This document shows positions 11,744 to 23,731 of a stretch of 64,000 nucleotides of DNA, in pieces. Under the pieces are notes generated by a model, which saw only the letters and a program-made list of their open reading frames with translations, was not told the origin of the DNA and did no database searches. Origin of the DNA: Syncephalis fuscata. Its lineage: Eukaryota; Zoopagomycota; Zoopagomycetes; Zoopagales; Piptocephalidaceae. Both the position numbers and the translations under genes were made by a program. How positions within the stretch are numbered: the first letter of the stretch is position 1; each line of letters opens with the position of its first letter. The stretch lies in contig JAHLTZ010000028.1 in assembly GCA_025786725.1 (NCBI GenBank), forward strand, positions 124,001-188,000. Direction: 5' to 3'.

Positions 11744-13749
11744 ATGGCCAACCCAGATTCTATAACAACACTGTCTGACGAGACGACAGAACCGCTATTT
11801 AGCGATATTGATGCTACACAATCAGCCACAGAAGTGGAGAGTTACTGTGTCAACTGTGGCGAAAATGTACGTGAATAGTCAAATAGTTACCCAAACTTCA
11901 TTGCTCACACTATAAACCGACCTCTCGACGATAATAACGGTTATGGCTTGTATCTAGGGTGTTACACGATTGCTATTAACGCGGATTCCTCATTTCCGCG
12001 AGATCGTTCTCTCGGCATTTGAGTGTCCTCATTGTCACACTCGTAATAGCGAGATTCAATCGGTTGGTGAGATTCAAGAGAAGGGCATTAGAATTACATG
12101 TCAGCTAAGTACACGCGAGGTAAGCGGTGTTATATTTATTAGTATACAATTAAGCATTAATGATGCTTGGTAATGGATAGGATTTGAATCGCCAGCTAGT
12201 AAAATCAGACTCGGGCACTGTAAAATTTGTTGAGATTGATCTCGAGATCCCTGCTACTTCTCGTCGTGGGGCACTTACAACTGTAGAAGGTATTATTAGC
12301 AATGTTATTGCTGATTTATCAGAACAGCAGCCAGTGCGTAAGGTAATGAAATACTTTTGCATTTTATGTATTTATTATATTAATTTATTATTATTATATT
12401 TGAATTTATTAGCACACAGATATGCCTAGCTATCTTAAGATTGAAGAGATTCTATCGCATCTCCGTGGCTATACTGAATTGAAAAAGCCATTTACTTTAG
12501 TTGTTGATGATCCAGCCGGCAATAGCTACGTGGAGAATCCGTATCCTTTATAATCTTAATTATTTTGGCTAAATATTGGCATTTTGTTATATTTATTTAA
12601 CTTTGTGGCCCACTTCTTGTATGTCATTGCTATAATAGACATGCACCCAATGAAGATCCTCATATGACGGTAACTCGATACAAACGAACAGCAGCACAAA
12701 CAGAACAACTTGGTTTGGCTCCATCGACCGAGGAACCAGAGACAGCTGAATCCTCTGGAGAACAACACCCACATCCTGACGAAGGTAACAAATCCATATT
12801 TATTTAATCGTTTACTAATACAATACAGAAAATGAATCAGAGGTCATTTCTTTCCCGGCCAATTGTTCAACCTGTGGTAAACCAGGCGCCACACGTATGC
12901 ATATTATTGGTATGTTTATATTGGTGTATTCATTATAGGCTGTGTTAATTAACACTTTAATACGCACTGCATTTATGGCCAACTTTATTCAGAGATTCCT
13001 TATTTCAAAGAGGTAGTCATTATGTCAACCGTATGTGACGAATGTGGCTACAAAAGTAACGAGGTTAAGGCCGGTGGAGCTGTATCTCCTCAAGGCCGTC
13101 GTATCTCATTGAAGCTCACCGATCCCGATGATTTGTCTCGCGATATTCTTAAAGTAGGACTTTATTTACACAATTGAAATATATAGACTAACAGTAATGA
13201 TGTTTGGTTATTAGTCGGAGACTTGCGGCTTATCAATCCCAGATATTGAACTTGAATTGCGACCAGGTACATTAGGTGGCCGATTCACGACCATTGAGGG
13301 ATTATTATGCCAGATCTATGAAGAACTGGATACTAAACTGCCATTTATGAAAGGAGATTCGGCACCCGAAGAACATAGAAATCGATTCAGCAAACTACTT
13401 GCTGATATTAAAGAGGTAAGTAATTAGCAGTATAGCATGACCATTAAACAAAATGCCCATAGTTATAAATGGTATCCATTAAATGAATTAAAACTGATCG
13501 TTTATTGATATAGGTTACAGAAAAGCATAAAGAGGTAACTCTGATCTTGATGATCCTATGGCCAATAGTTATCTACAGAATCTATATGCTCCCGATCCCG
13601 ATCCTAACATGACAATTGAAGATTATGATCGTACATGGGAACAGAATGAAGAATGGGGTCTAAATGACATTAAAGTTGAAAACTATATGGAAGATGGTGA
13701 AAAAACTGAACCAGAAGTGACAAATGTTAAGGAAGAAACGAATGAGTAG
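11744..13749 (+). CDS. ZPR1: ZPR1 zinc-finger protein (apparent 1-nt frameshift in last exon)
   Basis: A conserved eukaryotic protein that binds eEF1A and shuttles between cytoplasm and nucleus; in yeast it acts as an eEF1A folding chaperone. I read nine exons. There are two ZPR1 repeats, each a C4 zinc finger plus a beta-barrel domain: CVNCGENG with CPHCHTRN first, and CSTCGKPG with CDECGYKS second. The phrases [11 protein letters not shown] and [15 protein letters not shown] are strongly family-like. In the last exon the conserved LILDDP segment is broken: VTLIL is followed one base out of frame by DDPMANSY at about 13552, needing one added base. From there the frame runs through [14 protein letters not shown] to the stop at 13749. 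An Asp/Glu-rich tail follows. It converges on GPATCH11 with only about 28 bp between stops. Confidence 0.92.
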
Positions 13750-13777
13750 ACATTTACGGTTTTTGGTTTACAGTGGT

Positions 13778-14222
13778 TTATTCATGCAATTCAAATGTAT
13801 TGCCTGGACATTGTGTTGCTAGTTCCGTGTCATTTGTATAGGCAACACCACACCAAATACAAAATAAATGAGTCTGCCTTAAATAAACAGTGACTTGATC
13901 CAATTGTTCCATAATCTAATATTGGTGTATATGGGCATCATTCATTGTCATCCGCATTAGTTATAGTTATTTATATGTAAAGTTGCACTTACCGGTAAAG
14001 CGTCAAATTCATCCCGTTCACGCTCCAATTCGTCCTTTTCATTCTGCTCTGCTGTTGTTACGGTTTCTAGATCAATGGCTTCATTATCCGGTGATGTTGG
14101 CTCCTTAGTCTCGGCATCAACTAATGCTTCAAGTCGAGTTGTTGGCACGGAAGAATTAGTAGATGGTATTCGCGTCCATAGCACGTGTTCTGTAATATTC
14201 TATCATATTATAAGATTACACT

Positions 14223-14257
<35 letters not shown>

Positions 14258-14992
14258 GCTATATATATATATCTTTTTACCTTAGCTTCATCAAGTTGAA
14301 TACATAGACGACGTGCTTGTCGTATGTCAGCCTCAATACGGCGCCGTTCAAAGGTTAATCGCTGGTGTGTCAAAAACTGCTCTTCTGTCATTTTCTCTTC
14401 GCTATTCTTTTCCTGTAGTGCTTGGGCGATTTGTTCACGTCGCACTTGATCTGCACCTAATCCTTCACGATCTAATAATATTTATTAACAAACAATTAAT
14501 TAATTATATATATATATTGTTTATTAATAATTTCTTACTTGATCGTATTCTACTTCAATTGGTTCAACACGTCCTTTTTCGCTTTTACCAAGTGCTGTGC
14601 CCTCACTATACATATAAAGTATAGAATGAACGTATTCATTGATAGTCAGTTATTATATATAAATAATGAAGCACTCTAGTAACTTACACGTAACCAAGCT
14701 TCTTCAACAGCTGAAAGCCTTTATTACTAGCGTCTATAGCGGCAGTCAGTCCCGTCTCTCGTTGTTCTCGTTCTCGTTCTCGTATCGAAGCTTGTTTTCC
14801 TTTTCTATCCTGCTCCCTTACCGTTCGTCTTCGTTTCTCGGCATAGGACATGGAATTGCGCTGGCTTGTTTTCTTTGACGTCTGTTTTTCTTCTAGTGCA
14901 TTTAAATCCATAGACAAGTAGTCATCACTATCACCGTCATTGTCATTTTCTACTTCTTTTTCTTTGTCTATTGATGCTGCGTCGCGTTTCAT
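13778..14992 (-). CDS. GPATCH11-like G-patch protein (two apparent 1-nt frameshifts)
   Basis: Homologue of animal GPATCH11 (CCDC75), a small G-patch protein, by family inference a partner of a DEAH helicase in RNA metabolism. Exons are about 13778..13915, 13993..14199, 14281..14471, 14539..14605 and 14688..14992. An acidic and basic coiled N-terminus leads into the G-patch (GFQLLKKLGY, then EGTALGKSEKGRVEPI). A helical region with RREQIAQAL and CIQLDEAK follows, then NITEHVLWTR and the C-terminal domain with LDQVTVYLRQ. The terminal CIWCG zinc-binding segment sits one base out of frame (near 13862, in a run of T), and the junction at the third exon (14471) also lacks one base. Identification rests on the order of these blocks, which matches the family well. 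Confidence 0.82.
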
Positions 14993-15225
14993 ATTGTTAA
15001 TACGTGTTGTTGTAAAGGTTATTGTATAGATAACGTGTTAAATAATTGTAATAATTGCAATACTTGTAATAATTGTAATTATTTAGTGTTGGTAATAATG
15101 TTAATGTGTAGGGATAAAAGAAAATTAGTCTATACTATTACTAAGCTCCTTCTCTCCTCTTTCTTTCTATTGCTTTGTTGCTTTGTCGAGGTTCTTTTTT
15201 GGTTTAAATACAAATATAAACACCA

Positions 15226-16994
15226 ATGCAACAGCAAATCTGTAAAGGCGAAGCATGTGGCCAACCGGCCAAACTACAATGTCCTACTTGTGTCAAATTA
15301 AAGATTGCTGGCTCTTTCTTTTGTTCACAAGATTGTTTTAAAAAGAATTGGGCTCAGCACAAGGCTGTCCATACAGAGTCAACAGGACCAGGTAGATAAC
15401 AACATGTAAAAAAGCAAGAATATGGTATATTAAACATAGTTTATATTATATGAATCAAAATATCACTGCCACTATAGTTACTCAGTTTAATCCATGGCCT
15501 ACATACAACTATACAGGTACAGCTCGACCAGTATATCCAATTGGAGAGCGCCGACATGTGCCAGAGCATATACCACGACCTGACTACGCAGAAGATGGTA
15601 GGTGTATTTTGCTATTTATTATTGTAGCAGTTAGACATCTAGTTATTAATGACTAATTGTTATATCAGGCCTACCTAAGTCTGAAATGAATATACGCGGT
15701 AGTACTAAAATTGAGATACTATCTCCAGAAGAAATTGAAATAATGCGGCACGTATGTCGAGTAAGTAACTGATACTGTATTAAATATAATAAATTATATT
15801 TATTTATTATGCTGTAATATATGTGATGATCAGATGGCACGTGAAGTATTGGATGAAGGTGCACGAGCCATTAAAGTGGGCGTTACTACCGATGAAATTG
15901 GTAATTAGATATGATTTAATATACGTAAATGTAATTACTTGTAAAGCTAACCATTTAACACTCATTGATTAAAGATCGTATTGTTCATGAGGCCACTATT
16001 AGCAGAGACGCTTATCCTTCACCGTTGAATTATTACAACTTTCCGAAATCTTGCTGCACGTAAGTAACAACGATGGTGGTGATGATCTAAAGGATAGCTA
16101 TTATTTATACTATTTATAATTAATAATATTTATTAGGTCAATCAATGAAGTTATCTGCCATGGTATTCCCGATGGACGTCCATTGCAAGACGGTGATATT
16201 TTAAATATTGATGTATCAATTTACTATAATGGATTCCATGCGGATTTAAACGAAACTTATCTGGTTGGTGATGTTGACGAGAAGGGGAAAAAGCTTGTAC
16301 AGAATGCGCGCGAGTGTCTAGAAAAAGCCATTGCTATAGGTAAATACTAGAATCACGAGTGTATTTAAACAATACTAACGATTGGCAATAACAGTGAAAC
16401 CAGGCACCCTTTATCGTGATCTAGGCAGTGTTATAGAAAAACACGCTAAGAGTGCTGGTAATTCGGTCGTGCGTACCTATTGTGGCCATGGTGTTCATCG
16501 GTAGGATATTTAATATGATATTTGTAATATATAGCTAATGTAACTATGATTGATCTAATGACAGCCTATTTCACTGTTCGCCTAATGTGCCGCATTATGC
16601 AAGTAAGAGTTACTAGCTACCGAGTAAACCACTTAGATTGACGGCTGTTACTATAATTAGAAAATAAGGCGATCGGTGTGATGCAACCAGGTCATGTTTT
16701 CACTATTGAGCCTATGATTAATGAAGGTGATTTTTATTAAAATAGTGTGTTTTTAGGAAAAAAAGCTAATAGTCATTTATAAATAATTGTAATTAATAAA
16801 TCAGGTACATGGCACGACACACAATGGCCAGATAACTGGACTGCCGTGACCGCTGACGGTAAACGATCAGCACAGTTTGAACATACGATGGTGGTAACAG
16901 AGACTGGCGTTGAGATATTGTAAGTATAGTAATAGGCCTAAGTTTATATCCTAACAACAATAACAGAACTGCGCGTTTGCAAGATTCACCTTAA
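15226..16994 (+). CDS. Methionine aminopeptidase 1
   Basis: Removes the initiator methionine from nascent cytosolic proteins. Eleven exons keep one frame: join(15226..15391,15478..15597,15669..15760,15834..15900,15975..16059,16137..16339,16395..16500,16565..16602,16661..16726,16805..16919,16967..16994), giving 361 residues. The N-terminus holds the MYND-like zinc finger of the type 1 enzyme ([12 protein letters not shown], then FCSQDCF). The peptidase domain has the expected metal ligands: two Asp in [19 protein letters not shown], His in CGHGVHR, Glu in FTIEPMIN and Glu in QFEHTMVV. Exons 8 and 11 are only 38 and 28 nt. The intron before exon 10 contains the left boundary of the large inverted repeat (16776), so the last two exons are duplicated near 21.3-21.5 kb. 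No frame break. Confidence 0.95.
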
Positions 16995-19069
16995 AATAAA
17001 CAAGCGTGGTTATAATTAATACAATTACTTGATGATATTGGTTCTATTAAATAGCAATACTAGCATTAAAGCAAGTTAAAACGTTATAGTTAGCCAACTA
17101 GCTAATTGTATATCCGTTTGCAAAAATAGTTTAATTAAAATGTTCCATTCTTTATGTAAATGCTGTAGTAATATATAAACCAATTGTATACAGTTGTTAG
17201 TATTCTGTGTTTATTTTGCTGTATATGTCGATGCGACGTACTAAAAGTATAAAATACACTGAAATTAGTCATTGCTGGTGTATCATTTATATAAGAGTCG
17301 ATACTCATAGCTAGTGCGTTATTTACTAATAAACAGCGGTTTAAACTCTAATAGTATTTATTCATCGTCACTATCGTCGCTACCGTAATTTGCTACCAGG
17401 CCAATAGCTGCCGCACTAGCGGATCGTTTATTGCCGCTGCTACTGCTGTTGCTATTACCATTGCTATTAGTATTAAGTGTCAGTCCTGGTGCTGACGCTG
17501 CAATGGTACGAATAGCCTGTAAGGTCTGTAGTGAAATAATACTGTTTGCCGGCAATGGTGGCTGTGTGTCGGGTGTTGTTGCGGTGCCATTTTCTAATCG
17601 CAATCGTTTAGTAGATGACATGTTTGCTTGATCGCTGTCGTCTTGGCTGGACTGATCTGGCAATGCTTTAAGCGATTCCTCGTATTGATGTTGCAATTCT
17701 ATTTGAGCCTCGTATTCTTTTTGTTGTTGTTCGTGTACTTTCTGCCATTTGTCTTCCATTTCAAATATTTTCTCTGCCGCTCGTTTATCCATGTCCTTTT
17801 GTATTTCCTCCCTTGCCCGTGGATTTGGATCATCAGTGGCCCATCTAAAACAAGCAGTGTCAATATTATAATCCAGTAAGTCGGTTCAATCGCCGTGTAT
17901 TACCGAATGTTAAGAATCTAGTGATATTGATTGATTAATACACAAGTTGTACATTTGTATCATAGCTTACTTCGTTATTGTCCATCGACTGATCCATAAG
18001 CGCCTCTTTGGCAAACTCGGCATTCAAACGGTCGGAAAACGTTACAAATGCCACACCTTTCGATGGCAATAGCTTGACTGTCGGACTATTAGTGTCGTAT
18101 ACGGCCAATAAATCATTGATTATTACGTACTTTTTTCCACTTTTCCAAACTCTTGTACATGTCGTCGTATCATGCCCTATTACATTTAATTTAAACAAAT
18201 AGCACTTATACTTTGGTGCCACTTACTTCAAGATCATCCGATCTTCCTATACGGCCAACGTAAAGTGTATGATTCTCGCGCATAAATGATCCCGCTGTAA
18301 CCCAACGGTTACCACACATCTTATAAACATTAAATTATCACCACTTACTGCCACCCATGTCATCTCGTAGTGTTCTAGATAAGCCACCGCCACCACCATT
18401 ATAGTTAGCGTCCAGTATTTCAGTCTGTTTATCTTTCTTGCACTTACCCCCAGCGATCCCGTCCAAAGCAGTCGCGTGATCGTTCCTTACGATCACCCGC
18501 TCGTGGTATACGATGTAGGAACTGGCATTGGTAGCTATATGATTGTTATAGTTTAAAGATAAATTCGCTTTTTACTTTGGCTGATAACTTGCTACACAGC
18601 TAAACTTACCCTTTAGGACAACAGCCATGCGCAAAAAATACACAAAAATACGCCTCTGGGTTGCGCGAACCAAGTGTCTCTCCCGAATCTCTAGCAACAT
18701 CGACTCGAGTTTCGGCGCGTATTCTTAATATCAATACCGTTACCGACAAACGAGATTCCGGTTAGTTTGTTACTATTACCTACAAACAAGCTATTGCTAT
18801 GTTCCTATTTACCTGTTCTCACCCCAAGTATCGCCGCCAGCCCACTTGTTGTACCATATATTGTAGACAGACCCAGCCTGGAGGTGAGCACGCTGTCGTG
18901 CTGCAAATACGCTAGGATCCACCTAGTCAAGTCAAAAGTATCAAAACAACGGCAAGTAAGTTTAGCACTTGAGCAATAGTCGAGCATTTAACAGTACCTG
19001 GACTCTAGCTTGCCGAGGAGTATCGGAAGCCATTGATGCAGTATAAACGTGTTGTTAATATGATGGTAA
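16776..19069 (+). repeat. Left arm of a perfect 2,294-bp inverted repeat (IR1)
   Basis: This arm is the exact reverse complement of 19221-21514; positions pair as x and 38290 minus x. It starts within an intron of MetAP1, includes that gene's last two exons, and contains a complete Cwc2 gene on the minus strand. I compared several blocks along the arm, including introns and intergenic DNA, and saw no difference. Identity this complete in non-coding DNA implies a very recent duplication, active gene conversion, or an assembly artefact. Confidence 0.92.
17358..19033 (-). CDS. CWC2: Cwc2-type spliceosome factor, copy A
   Basis: Identical copy, within the left arm of IR1, of the gene described in full at 19257-20932; each exon is at 38290 minus its partner's coordinates. 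It encodes the same 368-residue protein, with start codon at 19033 and stop at 17358. It runs toward MetAP1 and converges on it, the two stops being about 360 bp apart. The two Cwc2 copies are divergent, their start codons 224 bp apart across the repeat's spacer, so both would have to share that short sequence as promoter. Confidence 0.88.
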
Positions 19070-19220
19070 TAAATGTGTGTGCAATACAGTAAGACTGGCC
19101 AACAATAATGTGTATAAAGGTTAATGATTTTATTTATAATTATTAAACATTTCCATAGAATTTGGAATCCAATAACCATTCAACTCTGATTAAATATTAT
19201 TATATATTATATTTATACAT
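19070..19220. other. Unique 151-bp spacer of IR1
   Basis: The only non-duplicated DNA between the two arms. It is AT-rich, has no open frame, and separates the two divergent Cwc2 start codons. If the palindrome is real, this is the loop of a potential hairpin and also the shared promoter region. Confidence 0.75.
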
Positions 19221-19256
19221 TTACCATCATATTAACAACACGTTTATACTGCATCA

Positions 19257-20932
19257 ATGGCTTCCGATACTCCTCGGCAAGCTAGAGTCCAGGTACTGTT
19301 AAATGCTCGACTATTGCTCAAGTGCTAAACTTACTTGCCGTTGTTTTGATACTTTTGACTTGACTAGGTGGATCCTAGCGTATTTGCAGCACGACAGCGT
19401 GCTCACCTCCAGGCTGGGTCTGTCTACAATATATGGTACAACAAGTGGGCTGGCGGCGATACTTGGGGTGAGAACAGGTAAATAGGAACATAGCAATAGC
19501 TTGTTTGTAGGTAATAGTAACAAACTAACCGGAATCTCGTTTGTCGGTAACGGTATTGATATTAAGAATACGCGCCGAAACTCGAGTCGATGTTGCTAGA
19601 GATTCGGGAGAGACACTTGGTTCGCGCAACCCAGAGGCGTATTTTTGTGTATTTTTTGCGCATGGCTGTTGTCCTAAAGGGTAAGTTTAGCTGTGTAGCA
19701 AGTTATCAGCCAAAGTAAAAAGCGAATTTATCTTTAAACTATAACAATCATATAGCTACCAATGCCAGTTCCTACATCGTATACCACGAGCGGGTGATCG
19801 TAAGGAACGATCACGCGACTGCTTTGGACGGGATCGCTGGGGGTAAGTGCAAGAAAGATAAACAGACTGAAATACTGGACGCTAACTATAATGGTGGTGG
19901 CGGTGGCTTATCTAGAACACTACGAGATGACATGGGTGGCAGTAAGTGGTGATAATTTAATGTTTATAAGATGTGTGGTAACCGTTGGGTTACAGCGGGA
20001 TCATTTATGCGCGAGAATCATACACTTTACGTTGGCCGTATAGGAAGATCGGATGATCTTGAAGTAAGTGGCACCAAAGTATAAGTGCTATTTGTTTAAA
20101 TTAAATGTAATAGGGCATGATACGACGACATGTACAAGAGTTTGGAAAAGTGGAAAAAAGTACGTAATAATCAATGATTTATTGGCCGTATACGACACTA
20201 ATAGTCCGACAGTCAAGCTATTGCCATCGAAAGGTGTGGCATTTGTAACGTTTTCCGACCGTTTGAATGCCGAGTTTGCCAAAGAGGCGCTTATGGATCA
20301 GTCGATGGACAATAACGAAGTAAGCTATGATACAAATGTACAACTTGTGTATTAATCAATCAATATCACTAGATTCTTAACATTCGGTAATACACGGCGA
20401 TTGAACCGACTTACTGGATTATAATATTGACACTGCTTGTTTTAGATGGGCCACTGATGATCCAAATCCACGGGCAAGGGAGGAAATACAAAAGGACATG
20501 GATAAACGAGCGGCAGAGAAAATATTTGAAATGGAAGACAAATGGCAGAAAGTACACGAACAACAACAAAAAGAATACGAGGCTCAAATAGAATTGCAAC
20601 ATCAATACGAGGAATCGCTTAAAGCATTGCCAGATCAGTCCAGCCAAGACGACAGCGATCAAGCAAACATGTCATCTACTAAACGATTGCGATTAGAAAA
20701 TGGCACCGCAACAACACCCGACACACAGCCACCATTGCCGGCAAACAGTATTATTTCACTACAGACCTTACAGGCTATTCGTACCATTGCAGCGTCAGCA
20801 CCAGGACTGACACTTAATACTAATAGCAATGGTAATAGCAACAGCAGTAGCAGCGGCAATAAACGATCCGCTAGTGCGGCAGCTATTGGCCTGGTAGCAA
20901 ATTACGGTAGCGACGATAGTGACGATGAATAA
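19257..20932 (+). CDS. CWC2: Cwc2-type spliceosome factor, copy B
   Basis: An NTC-associated splicing factor that contacts U6 snRNA and the catalytic core. I resolve ten exons: join(19257..19292,19368..19477,19567..19680,19756..19842,19916..19941,19996..20063,20114..20163,20205..20319,20373..20386,20446..20932), giving 368 residues with frame kept. It has the Torus segment (NIWYNKWAGGD, then an RDSGE stretch), a CCCH finger (FCVFFAHGCCPKG, CQFLHRIP), the linker CFGRDRW and RDDMGG, an RRM (TLYVGRIG, GVAFVTF, FAKEALMDQS) and the family signature ILNIRWATDDPNP. The signature is split by a 14-nt exon; another exon is 26 nt. A coiled Gln/Glu-rich helix and a Ser/Asn-rich acidic tail follow. Copy A at 17358-19033 is identical. 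Confidence 0.9.
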
Positions 20933-21295
20933 ATACTATTAGAGTTTAAACCGCTGTTTATTAGTAAATAACGCACTAGCTATGAGTATCGACTCTTATA
21001 TAAATGATACACCAGCAATGACTAATTTCAGTGTATTTTATACTTTTAGTACGTCGCATCGACATATACAGCAAAATAAACACAGAATACTAACAACTGT
21101 ATACAATTGGTTTATATATTACTACAGCATTTACATAAAGAATGGAACATTTTAATTAAACTATTTTTGCAAACGGATATACAATTAGCTAGTTGGCTAA
21201 CTATAACGTTTTAACTTGCTTTAATGCTAGTATTGCTATTTAATAGAACCAATATCATCAAGTAATTGTATTAATTATAACCACGCTTGTTTATT

Positions 21296-21485
21296 TTAAG
21301 GTGAATCTTGCAAACGCGCAGTTCTGTTATTGTTGTTAGGATATAAACTTAGGCCTATTACTATACTTACAATATCTCAACGCCAGTCTCTGTTACCACC
21401 ATCGTATGTTCAAACTGTGCTGATCGTTTACCGTCAGCGGTCACGGCAGTCCAGTTATCTGGCCATTGTGTGTCGTGCCATGTAC
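21296..21485 (-). pseudogene. Duplicated 3' end of methionine aminopeptidase 1
   Basis: Mirror copy of MetAP1 exons 10 and 11 (21371..21485 and 21296..21323), carried by the right arm of IR1. It encodes only the C-terminal part from [12 protein letters not shown] through QFEHTMVV to the stop, without the rest of the peptidase domain, so it cannot be functional alone. The copy ends within intron sequence at 21514. Confidence 0.85.
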
Positions 21486-21514
21486 CTGATTTATTAATTA
21501 CAATTATTTATAAA

Positions 21515-21993
21515 ATAAGTTATTTGTCACTCATGCGACATACATTCTATATCATTTTAATATTGTTTAAATAAAGTATTTTAGTTTTAGTATTACCACG
21601 TATATTTATTTCAAATCTAGGCAGGCCTGCTATAATAATCAACTATTGATAAATGGCTATATGTACTTTATTTTAAAATGGTATCATATTATTAACAATA
21701 CATTTCGTAGTAACAATTTCTGATATCAAATTATCAATATTTAATATTACTACTATGCTCATTACTTCTATAATGATATGTTTTATGCTTTCAAGTGTGT
21801 TCTTTTCATAATTGTAGGGGTGTATAAAGCGTGAAAAGCTTTAGAACAATCTTAGTGTGTGCCATGCCATTGAATATTATTTTGTGTAACACATGTGTTG
21901 CGTAAATTGCATGCTTTATCTCACCTGGTTGTAAGTTTTTGTTCTCATGTATTATTTCAACATGCAGTCTAAACGCATGAATGTATTGATGTC
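21515..21993. other. Intergenic, no gene seen
   Basis: AT-rich DNA immediately outside the right arm of IR1. I see no coding segment or repeat. It borders the unrecognised membrane-protein gene that follows. Confidence 0.5.
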
Positions 21994-22046
21994 ATGCTCA
22001 ACAAAATAGTCCTTGAATCCTGCATGAAAACAAATAGTATTAATAC

Positions 22047-23731
22047 ATGGTCGTATGGCGTATGCTATTTGGACATTATTCTATCACTTTGTATCCGCGT
22101 CAAATATTCATATTATTTGTATCTCTGTTATTGGAGCTGGCAGGCCTGCTTTATCTCATTACCACCGAGCCACATTATCGATTGTTTAAATTCACTCTTC
22201 CTTCAATATGGTTTTTTCAAATCTTTCACACGAGCCTATTTTGCTTTTAATCGTGCGATTTTTATTTATAGCAGTTTGTTTTATTGTTTTTGGCTGGTCC
22301 ATTGCAAAAGAACTGATTGGTGAATCTAAATTGAAAAATGTTTATCAGACAAAGTATCATACCGAATTAATTGAACTACCAATTATATTAATTCGAATAG
22401 TGTTACCAGTTGGTTCAAACTTTACCCTTTGGCCACCAAATTTTATAGAATCTTCTCAACAAAGTAGATTTAATATGTCGCAGCAGATAATTCCACTTAA
22501 ATGGAATGATAATGTTGTAGATTCCAGCGAGAAGAATTCCATCTGGTCATCAAATCGTGACTTGCCATCTGAGTTGTTTAATAACGGCTCTGCTCTTTAT
22601 TTAAGCCTATAAATCCGGATTTCAACATCACTTTTGCTCCAAAGATATCGGATAAAATCAGCAATGCTAATACAAACAGACTACTTACTACAAATATACA
22701 CTAACTCAGGCAATGCAAGTTATAAACAGACAACCCCGTATTGAAAATTTAGCAACTACCACATTTAAACTCGACGTATTTATAATTGAAAACCCCAAAT
22801 TACTTATTGATGCAATCAATTTTAAAAAACCGGTTGATTTAGCTGAGATCAACGCTAGATCCCGCTTTACTGTGGTAAAGGAACTGATCTTAAGATTGAT
22901 TTTCTTAAAAGTTATAGAGAAATTGATGGCAAAAATGAACCCATATACGATTTCCAGGCCTCTAAAGAACTTTTGCCTGCTTAGGTCATATTGTAATCAA
23001 CATTGCCCCTCGCAACAAACCATCACCCGATATGAATGGCTATATGGTGAAGAAAGAAATTATATATACCCTTTTAATTTTCTTCACGTTTCTGCTGTTA
23101 TTGGTGGAATCTTAAGTCTTATTCTTATCATATACACTTTCCTTTTCGGCCAACGTCGCCTCCGACCCTGGGGAATTATTCAACAGTATTTCATACGTAG
23201 CAAAATACTTGTTGCTTTGTCACGATTCATGAATAATATGAGAACAGCTGGTCAACCTGAATCCAAGAAAGGTGTAGTCAAACATACGGTAGCTACATAT
23301 GTGACAAATCTACAGCAACAAGGCACTTTATTGCAGCCGACAAAACTTATGGGGCCATTAGGTCAACAAACATCATTAATTAGTAGTACGCCATTTATGC
23401 TGCCACCAATAACTAATCTAGGTCAACAACAATCGTATGCCATAGTTCCTCCTGAAGATGAAATCCGCGAACTTAAAACAATACTGACTACTCAAACCAC
23501 AAAAATACAAGATCAGAGGCACAATTGGAAGCACAAGTAAAACAGCTTGCACTAGTATCAAGCCGTCTTGCAGCCCTTGAGAGCAATTCATGTCCAGAAA
23601 ATACTAATGCTATATCAAATGAATTACCAAATAATAATAATGGTAATAATTTATTAAATCCTTTAATGGCACAAAATGTAAATTATTTGAATCGTCAAAT
23701 AATGATACATCCTTTGAAGCCGTATAACTAA
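22047..23731 (+). CDS. Unrecognised membrane protein with C-terminal coiled coil (about four 1-nt frameshifts)
   Basis: I do not recognise the family. Five consecutive open segments can be joined only if the frame is moved by one base in the same direction each time (near 22235, 22580, 22700 and 23520). The joined protein would have hydrophobic helices near the N-terminus (FILFVSLLLELAGLLYLIT; ILLLIVRFLFIAVCFIVFGW), a lumenal or external-looking region with NFT and other N-glycosylation sites, another membrane span (SAVIGGILSLILIIYTFLFG), a basic stretch, and a Gln/Asn-rich cytoplasmic tail ending in a coiled coil (EAQLEAQVKQLALVSSRLAALE). Coding nature is supported by composition and topology, not homology. 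Start and possible introns are uncertain. Confidence 0.5.

Larger units (their letters stand above)
19221..21514 (-). repeat. Right arm of the 2,294-bp inverted repeat (IR1)
   Basis: Exact reverse complement of 16776-19069. Its inner edge begins just before the Cwc2 start region and its outer edge falls in what would be a MetAP1 intron, where similarity stops abruptly at 21514. Beyond that point the sequence is unrelated to MetAP1. Confidence 0.92.

Noticed and set aside
11556-11778. Overlapping Ile/Val- and Lys-rich frames before ZPR1
   Set aside because: Both strands are open only because of ATC/GAT-type low complexity; the region is the ZPR1 leader.
14221-14280. ATA/TAA microsatellite as a regulatory repeat
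   Set aside because: It is a simple repeat inside a GPATCH11-like intron; nothing suggests more than replication slippage.
17358-20932. Apparent frameshifts in Cwc2 at two exon ends
   Set aside because: Choosing the acceptor TCTAG before 19916 and the donor GTAATA after 20163 restores a single frame through all conserved blocks, so neither copy is broken.
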